From positions 1-5,666 of the forward strand of contig WAPD01000022.1 of NCBI GenBank assembly GCA_015520875.1: a DNA stretch of 5,666 nucleotides. The letters are read 5' to 3'. Numbering within the stretch: the first letter of the stretch is position 1; every line of letters begins with the position of its first letter. This DNA is from Microcaldota archaeon (GTDB lineage: Archaea > Micrarchaeota > Micrarchaeia > Anstonellales > J096). Below are positions 1 through 4,347 of the stretch, piece by piece. The notes beneath the pieces are model-generated. The model was not told the origin of the DNA, did not search any database, and saw only the letters and a program-made list of their open reading frames with translations. Made by a program: the position numbers and the translations under genes.

Positions 1-875
1 TCGGGTAAAATCCATCCCTTGTGCTTTTTATTAACAAATTCTTCAATAATTGCGGCGGCTATGTAACTTTTTCCCAAACCTACAGAATCAGATATAATTG
101 TTCCATTATATTTATTGATTTTCTCAACTGCATTTAAAATCCCTATCACTTGGAATTCTAAAAGAATGTCTTTTTTAGTTAAATTTAATATCCTGTCTCC
201 AAACCACTGGTATACCAAATATTTAAACAACTCAAAGGGTTCCACATATTTTCCAATCTTAATAGAACTTCCTTCTAGAACACCTGACCATTCGATTACT
301 TTTAACATATCTTCATTAAAATCCAAAGACTGGTTCCAAAGGTTGTCAAACCACTCGTTCAAGTATCTAACATCTCTATCATCAGTAATGATAACATTTA
401 GTTCCTTGTTTCGGGTTAATCCCTCTGCTGTAAAATTAGAAGAGCCTACAATCGCGGTTCCAATAGAACCAACGCTTTTGTTCAAATCATCCAAAAATAG
501 GTAAAGTTTTGCATGTAATCTAGATTTATCAAATAGCTTTATCTCTATAAGATTGTTTGCGATCAAATCTTTAAGCTCCTTAACCTTTTTCGCATCTTTT
601 ATCTCCTGCAATTCTTCCAACAACTTTTGTCTATATTCATCTCTTAAACTATAGCCTAGAGATAGTTGTTCTTTCGTATCCTTGGTAGTTTCATTTCCCA
701 TTACGATTTTCAAAAAAGGTCTTTTTTCGGTTTTCTCAGGAAAGTCTTCTTTTACTAAATTAAAACCGCTTAAAAAGAAGTATCCTACAGCAAATTTTGC
801 TTCTTTGGCATCTTTTAATCGTTTTTTTATCTCATTTAGTAAAGGTCGTTTATCATTATCTATAATATTATCCAT
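1..875 (-). CDS. PLD-domain SNF2-type helicase, N-terminal part (runs off left edge)
   Basis: The first 291 codons are visible, reading from ATG at 875 to the window edge without a break. Residues about 1-185 form a phospholipase D-like domain: HAKLYLF (H121, K123) is followed by GSSNFT (144-149) and NKELN (156-160), the HxK...GSxN...E pattern of PLD-family nucleases. The Asp expected five residues after the Lys is Leu128, with Asp129/Asp130 beside it. After a helical linker comes a helicase start: FQVIG (241-245, Q-motif-like), then Walker A DSVGLGKS (263-270, K269), typical of SNF2/superfamily 2 ATPases. Motifs II-VI lie off-window. Known PLD-helicase fusions are often, but not only, linked to phage defence and restriction; that role is inferred here. 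The start is secure because TAA lies two codons upstream and no later Met is needed. There is no Shine-Dalgarno. CGA encodes 3 of 10 visible arginines and occurs in no other gene of the window. Confidence 0.85.
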   Translation of the reverse strand, partial: MDNIIDNDKRPLLNEIKKRLKDAKEAKFAVGYFFLSGFNLVKEDFPEKTEKRPFLKIVMGNETTKDTKEQLSLGYSLRDEYRQKLLEELQEIKDAKKVKELKDLIANNLIEIKLFDKSRLHAKLYLFLDDLNKSVGSIGTAIVGSSNFTAEGLTRNKELNVIITDDRDVRYLNEWFDNLWNQSLDFNEDMLKVIEWSGVLEGSSIKIGKYVEPFELFKYLVYQWFGDRILNLTKKDILLEFQVIGILNAVEKINKYNGTIISDSVGLGKSYIAAAIIEEFVNKKHKGWILP

Positions 876-896
876 TGTTTATGTTTTCTAAGTAGG

Positions 897-905
897 TATT
901 TTTAA
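897..905 (-). promoter_or_regulatory. Candidate TATA box for the PLD-helicase gene
   Basis: In the 35-bp gap after pheS the minus strand reads TTAAAAATA, centred at about 901, 26 nt before the helicase ATG at 875. That is the distance expected for an archaeal TATA box driving a leaderless mRNA, and the gap has no Shine-Dalgarno-like GGTG. This suggests the helicase is transcribed on its own rather than only by read-through from pheS. In AT-rich DNA such a match can arise by chance. Confidence 0.4.
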
Positions 906-910
906 CATTT

Positions 911-2182
911 CTACCGTTCCAGCATTTCTTTGTAGCTTGTTTGATAGATCTTTCTTATGTCTTTTATTTCCGGATGCATCAATAGAATGGGTCTTTCTAA
1001 GGCAAGGCCAAATGCTAAGATAGGATAGGGGGCTCCTAACATTCTAGAAACTTGTTCTCTGAAAATGCCAGCTCCTCCAACCTCTACCCACTCTTTCTTA
1101 GGTTCATAATAGGCTTCAATTTCAACACTAGGCTCTGTATATGGGAAATAGCTGGGCCTAAACCTAATGTTTGGATACCCAAGGCGTTTATAGAACTCCT
1201 TCAAAATATAAAGTAAGTTTCTAAAGTTAACAGAAGGATCAGAAATAATCCCTTCTATCTGGTGGAACTCTGCCAAGTGTTTATAATCAGTAGCCTCATT
1301 CCTAAACACTTTCCCGATAGCAAAGAACTTCCCTGTTTTTCTTTTATATAGAGTTAAAGCAGATAAGACAGTTGTATGCGTCCTTAAAATCATTTTTTTA
1401 GCTTCTTCAGGGTCCCAAGAGTATTTCCAATAGGTTTCATGCTCTTTCCTTACCCTTTCTACAACATCTTCAGGCACATCCAATTCCTTTTTATAGGGTA
1501 AATAGAAGGTATCGGCAAGTTCTCTGGAAGGATGGTCCTGAGGTTGGAACAACATATCAAAGTTCCAAAAGGAGCTTTGCACATAATCCCCATCCATTTC
1601 TTCAAAACCCAATTCCACAAAGATTTCCCTTATTTTCTCCTTCCATTCTGTTATCAAATGATATTTTCCTGTTCTTCTTTTTTCTAAATTGGCCCAATCC
1701 AAATATGGCCTCCTAAAAGGTCCTGATAGGTTTTTAGAGCTCACATAAGGAAGTCCTTCCAATGATTCTCCAAGGGCCTTTTCCCCCTCCTTTGTTATCT
1801 TATAAAGGTATTTTTTGGAGAGTTCCTTTTTTATCAAACCCTTTTTCTCCAAAAATTCCTTGGAAGGTTCCACGTATTTTGTTTCAACTATAGTTCCTTT
1901 CTCAACCTTTATTGCCCCCAATTCTTTCAAGATTCCGATTAAATATGATGGTAATTCTCTAACATGCTTATAATTGGAGATGTTTTTTAAAACTTCCAAT
2001 AGTTCCTTGGAATTATCTAGTTCCTTTTCTTCGGTTTCTTCCTTTATTTCAACAAGCCCTTTGGTGCTCAAGAAATAGGCTGTCCTATGCAATTTATCTT
2101 TGTTCCATTCTATGGAGTCCTCATGCACCCAATCCTTCCCCCTTAATTCTCTTAACAAATCTAATTCAACCTTATTTAGCAT
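911..2182 (-). CDS. pheS: Phenylalanyl-tRNA synthetase alpha subunit, archaeal type
   Basis: This cytoplasmic catalytic subunit, working with PheT as an (alpha-beta)2 enzyme, charges tRNA-Phe with phenylalanine using ATP. The class II core is clear: SFWNFDMLFQPQDHPSREL (204-222), RTHTT (267-271), KVFRNE (291-296) and HLAEFHQIEG (302-311) of the motif 2 region, FRPSYFPYTEPSVEIE (341-356), VGGAGIF (368-374) and motif 3 FGLALER (391-397, R397). These match archaeal/eukaryal PheS rather than bacterial PheS. The N-terminal 150 residues hold winged-helix-like segments at roughly 5-50, 58-102 and 106-137. At 423 residues it is shorter than the roughly 480-500 common in archaea, the shortfall being in the N-terminal part. 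Motif 3 has Ala394 where Gly is usual. The ATG at 2182 follows an AAGGTG site and overlaps the preceding gene by 11 bp, so the two are probably cotranscribed. PheT is not in the window. Confidence 0.95.
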   Translation of the reverse strand: MLNKVELDLLRELRGKDWVHEDSIEWNKDKLHRTAYFLSTKGLVEIKEETEEKELDNSKELLEVLKNISNYKHVRELPSYLIGILKELGAIKVEKGTIVETKYVEPSKEFLEKKGLIKKELSKKYLYKITKEGEKALGESLEGLPYVSSKNLSGPFRRPYLDWANLEKRRTGKYHLITEWKEKIREIFVELGFEEMDGDYVQSSFWNFDMLFQPQDHPSRELADTFYLPYKKELDVPEDVVERVRKEHETYWKYSWDPEEAKKMILRTHTTVLSALTLYKRKTGKFFAIGKVFRNEATDYKHLAEFHQIEGIISDPSVNFRNLLYILKEFYKRLGYPNIRFRPSYFPYTEPSVEIEAYYEPKKEWVEVGGAGIFREQVSRMLGAPYPILAFGLALERPILLMHPEIKDIRKIYQTSYKEMLER

Positions 2183-2924
2183 GTTTAACCACCTTCTCCT
2201 TAGATTCTATTATGAAATATCCAAATAGGAAAATATAAAATAATGCTATCCATGTTTCTTTTTTCCTTAACAATTCAGGAGCCTGATTAAACCAATTTAA
2301 CAAAGTATAGATAATTTCTTGATCATATCCAACAACCTTTTCCAACACCAGATGGATGGTAGGTAAAGTGGTTGCTTTCCAACCTATGCTATCATTAAAC
2401 ATGGAATTAGGACTTAATTCCTTTAATCTATAAACAGGAGAATAATCTATCATCAATGTTGTTCTATTATCTAATATAATGAAACCTTTGGACCTTGGGA
2501 AAGATAGGGCATCTGGTATCAATACATAACGGTATAACCGGGGTTTTATTTGATAATATCTAAATATGCCTTTGTCAGGAGCCCTGTTCAAAGCCTTGTA
2601 TTTAATGATAATCTCTGCTTTTCCCATAGGAGGATTTTTCCTATAAACGATTACAGGTTGGGGAAATATCTTAAAATCCTTAATCTCAACATATTGAGTA
2701 TTAACATGTAAATTGAAATCTGTATCATTAACAAAGGAGGCCCAGCTCGCAAAGTCATTCTTTTGAAAATTTTCCAGATAAGCTCCTATAGAACCTTCTG
2801 TTAATCCAAGGCCATAGGTTTCCTCCACATTCACAACTCCATTATCATCCAAATAATAATAGATTATAATGTAATTAAGGTTAACTGCTCCGAATGCCAG
2901 CCCCAACAATAAAGTCCAAATCAT
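2172..2924 (-). CDS. Membrane-anchored extracytoplasmic protein, function unknown
   Basis: I do not recognise this 250-residue protein. Residues 1-22 are hydrophobic (MIWTLLLGLAFGAVNL…) and look like a signal peptide or N-terminal anchor. Residues about 23-222 are polar and beta-rich, with alternating hydrophobic stretches such as KAEIIIKYK (102-110). Residues about 225-239 (WIALFYIFLFGYFII) form a C-terminal membrane helix followed by a short basic tail, ESKEKVVKHAK. This predicts an outward-facing domain held by the C-terminal helix. Possible N-glycosylation sequons are NDT (66), NRT (153) and NDS (177). There are no cysteines, so no disulfides or metal-thiolate site. The ATG at 2924 has no Shine-Dalgarno but sits about 27 nt from a TATA-like element, so the mRNA is probably leaderless. 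The gene overlaps pheS by 11 bp and probably leads its operon. No functional link to tRNA charging is evident. Confidence 0.8.
   Translation of the reverse strand: MIWTLLLGLAFGAVNLNYIIIYYYLDDNGVVNVEETYGLGLTEGSIGAYLENFQKNDFASWASFVNDTDFNLHVNTQYVEIKDFKIFPQPVIVYRKNPPMGKAEIIIKYKALNRAPDKGIFRYYQIKPRLYRYVLIPDALSFPRSKGFIILDNRTTLMIDYSPVYRLKELSPNSMFNDSIGWKATTLPTIHLVLEKVVGYDQEIIYTLLNWFNQAPELLRKKETWIALFYIFLFGYFIIESKEKVVKHAK
2190..2195 (-). promoter_or_regulatory. Shine-Dalgarno site of pheS
   Basis: The minus strand carries AAGGTG seven bases before the pheS ATG, inside the 3' end of the upstream membrane-protein gene. It is complementary to the usual archaeal 16S 3' end (…CACCTCC). It supports the ATG at 2182 and translation from a shared mRNA. 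The same hexamer with the same 7-base spacer precedes the GTG at 3380. Confidence 0.7.
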
Positions 2925-2946
2925 TCTAACATATTCTACAAATAAG

Positions 2947-2956
2947 TATTTAAAAA
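2947..2956. promoter_or_regulatory. Shared bidirectional TATA box between divergent operons
   Basis: The 52-bp gap between the divergent starts contains TATTTAAAAA, whose core TTTAAA (2949-2954) is a palindrome. Read on the minus strand it is TTTAAATA, a near-consensus archaeal TATA box. Its centre (2951.5) lies about 27 nt from the minus-strand ATG at 2924 and about 26 nt from the plus-strand ATG at 2977. Both genes lack a Shine-Dalgarno, so both could be leaderless and driven from this one element. A second AT stretch at 2964-2971 could serve only the minus strand, with a short leader. Confidence 0.55.
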
Positions 2957-2976
2957 CTCATGGTTTATATTACAAT

Positions 2977-3387
2977 ATGGATTATTATAAAATAACTGAA
3001 TTGGTTGTTATAACAGAAAACAAGCCAGGTGTTCTCCATGAAATCTCAAAAGAGCTATCTAGCTCAGGCATAAACATAGAGTCTCTTGTTGCCTATCCCA
3101 ATGGATGGAGTGCTGTCTTTAGAATAATAACAACTGATGTGGATACTGCTCAAAAAAAGCTTCAAAGATTGCCTTTTGTAAAAAGAGTGGATACAACAGA
3201 GGTTGTTGTAGCAAGAATGCCCGATAAACCCGGGGAATTATCCAAATTAACAGATAGATTAAGAAGGCTAAACATAGATTTAGAAGTTATTTATATTTTA
3301 TCAAGGGATGGTAAAAAGACAGAGGTTGCTTTAAAGGCCTCTGGTTTAACGGCAGATGCCCTATTGAAGGTGTTAAAAGGTGGTTGA
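2977..3387 (+). CDS. Tandem ACT-domain protein, likely small-molecule-binding regulator
   Basis: The 136 residues are two ACT domains with little else. Domain 1 (about 7-73) has ITENKPGVLHEISKEL with the NKPG turn at 15-18. Domain 2 (about 75-134) has RMPDKPGELSKLTDRL with DKPG at 83-86. The KPGxL loop between strand 1 and helix 1 is where ACT domains commonly bind amino acids, and both copies keep it. No enzyme, HTH or membrane segment is fused, so it is probably a cytoplasmic sensor subunit that acts through a partner. The ligand cannot be read from the sequence. The ATG at 2977 has no Shine-Dalgarno and lies about 26 nt from the divergent TATA box, so it is probably leaderless. It is the first gene of a three-gene operon and overlaps the next by 8 bp. 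A glycine-cleavage-regulator-like or amino-acid-metabolism ACT protein is an alternative reading. Confidence 0.85.
   Translation: MDYYKITELVVITENKPGVLHEISKELSSSGINIESLVAYPNGWSAVFRIITTDVDTAQKKLQRLPFVKRVDTTEVVVARMPDKPGELSKLTDRLRRLNIDLEVIYILSRDGKKTEVALKASGLTADALLKVLKGG
3367..3372 (+). promoter_or_regulatory. Shine-Dalgarno site deciding the GTG start at 3380
   Basis: AAGGTG lies in the last codons of the ACT gene, seven bases before GTG at 3380. It favours that GTG over the in-frame ATG at 3416, which has no comparable site. The motif and spacing equal those before pheS. Confidence 0.6.
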
Positions 3388-3877
3388 TTTTCTAAAGGGG
3401 TTTAAAGAAAGGGTAATGGAGGCTTTGAAAAAAGGTGGTCTTGCTGCCAAGGACATGTTTTTAATGGAGAATCTATTAAATCAAAGAATAAAGCAAATAA
3501 GGGTGGTAAGTGCGGCTGTGCTTTCTGCTGTTATTCTTTCCTCTAAAGATGAGCAAACAAACACCTTAGATAGAATGAAATTAAACAAAATGCTTTCAAA
3601 GATGGAAGAAGTATTTCAAAAGGCATCTAAAAACATAGCTAATGGGAAAAGGGCCTTTGGAAAAGAGGAAAAGCAGCAATTGGAAGAGCTTTTTAACGAA
3701 GTTGGCTTGGATGGGAAAAAAGCCTCAGATAGATTTATAGCAAGCTTTGATTCTTTATTGGCTGTGACATTGTTAGAAGGAGCAGAAAAGGTTAAAGGGG
3801 ACTTGAAACAAGAGCAACAAGCAACCCAAAAACAGGAGGATTTAAAAACAGAACCTAAGGAAAAGCTAAAGCTATGA
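3380..3877 (+). CDS. Small helical protein, function unknown
   Basis: I do not recognise this 165-residue protein. It reads as almost wholly alpha-helical: a lysine-rich amphipathic start (1-20), a helix with a hydrophobic core at about 40-54 (IRVVSAAVLSAVILS), helices at about 63-88 and 95-108, and a short hydrophobic helix at about 118-135. The 40-54 stretch is too short and too closely flanked by charge to be a convincing membrane span. Residues 140-165 are a K/Q/E-rich, probably disordered tail (KQEQQATQKQEDLK…). No catalytic motif or cysteine was found. GTG is the preferred start because of the upstream AAGGTG; ATG at 3416 (residue 13) is the alternative. It overlaps the ACT gene by 8 bp and its TGA overlaps the next ATG as ATGA, so the three products are probably made together and may interact. 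Confidence 0.75.
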   Translation: MVDFLKGFKERVMEALKKGGLAAKDMFLMENLLNQRIKQIRVVSAAVLSAVILSSKDEQTNTLDRMKLNKMLSKMEEVFQKASKNIANGKRAFGKEEKQQLEELFNEVGLDGKKASDRFIASFDSLLAVTLLEGAEKVKGDLKQEQQATQKQEDLKTEPKEKLKL

Positions 3878-4347
3878 GAAAACCTTTCACGCCTGAGATT
3901 GCCTATATCTTGGGTATGTGGCATGGGAAGAAATTGCCAGATGGTATTGGCATAGCAAGCGAAGAAAAAGGCGACCATTTTTTAGATTTAATCAGGAGCT
4001 ATTTGCATCCTGTGGAAAAAGTTACCTTGTATAAAGGTAAATACCCTGTTTTTTATCACAATAGATTAGAAAATTATTTGAAGAAATTGGAGAAGGATAG
4101 ATGGCATCGCTTTAGATACCATAATGATTATTCTGCTGCCTATTTTGCCGGATTATTTGATATCACAGGATCAATTGTAGATGGAACAGTTTTATTGCAA
4201 GGAGATAGAATGGATGAATTGTTGTTATCCCAATTAGGTTTCTATCCAACAAAAAAAGAAGGTTTTTTGATACCTCGGAAACCCCAGGCCTTTCTAAAAT
4301 ATATAGAGAATTGGAGGGACCTATCTCCTAAGCCTTCTCAAGACTAA
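3874..4347 (+). CDS. LAGLIDADG-fold protein lacking catalytic acids
   Basis: The 157 residues look like one two-repeat LAGLIDADG homing-endonuclease fold. The second motif is clear: YFAGLFDITGS (90-100) matches xAGLxDxxG. The first is degenerate: YILGMWHGKKL (11-21), in the right place near the N-terminus. Each is followed by strand-helix-strand-helix-like segments (GIGIAS 24-29, VTLYKGKYPVFY 50-61, TVLLQG 105-110, GFLIPRK 130-136). The acid that normally ends each motif and binds the catalytic metal is Lys19 in repeat 1 and Thr98 in repeat 2, so cleavage is unlikely. Family precedent (the LAGLIDADG part of WhiA) shows such folds can be kept as DNA-binding or regulatory modules; that use here is inferred. 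There is no intein or intron around it; it stands in an operon behind the ACT gene with a 4-base ATGA overlap, suggesting translational coupling. Its 3' end overlaps aIF5B tail-to-tail by 27 bp. Confidence 0.7.
   Translation: MRKPFTPEIAYILGMWHGKKLPDGIGIASEEKGDHFLDLIRSYLHPVEKVTLYKGKYPVFYHNRLENYLKKLEKDRWHRFRYHNDYSAAYFAGLFDITGSIVDGTVLLQGDRMDELLLSQLGFYPTKKEGFLIPRKPQAFLKYIENWRDLSPKPSQD
4251..4257 (-). terminator. Candidate oligo-T terminator of aIF5B
   Basis: On the minus strand a run of seven T lies 64-70 nt past the aIF5B stop, within the antisense of the LAGLIDADG-fold gene. Archaeal RNA polymerase stops at U-rich tracts, and there is no free spacer nearer. Lysine-rich AT-rich genes contain such runs by chance, so support is weak. 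Confidence 0.25.

Noticed and set aside
115..504. Plus-strand open frame of 129 codons
   Set aside because: It is antisense to the PLD domain-helicase gene, whose HxK, GSSN and Walker A motifs are on the minus strand. Its product shows no motif.
682..891. Plus-strand open frame of 69 codons
   Set aside because: It lies antisense to the start of the helicase gene and has low-complexity Phe/Ser/Lys composition typical of a shadow frame.
2921..2932. Mini-ORF M-L-E-stop on the minus strand, overlapping the membrane-protein start as ATGA
   Set aside because: The TATA box spacing predicts transcription starting at about 2924-2925, downstream of this ATG, so it would not be in the mRNA. It is probably chance.
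2964..2971. TTTATATT as the TATA box of the ACT gene
   Set aside because: It ends only five bases before the ATG at 2977, too close to place a transcription start upstream of the start codon. It could only serve the minus strand, with a short leader.
3616..3978. Minus-strand open frame of 120 codons
   Set aside because: It spans the junction of two coupled plus-strand genes. It is rich in Phe, Ser and Cys, as expected for the antisense of Lys/Glu-rich coding sequence.
3874..4347. Active homing endonuclease or intein remnant inserted in aIF5B
   Set aside because: The gene is on the opposite strand to aIF5B with its own start, the visible aIF5B frame is uninterrupted, and the metal-binding acids are missing.
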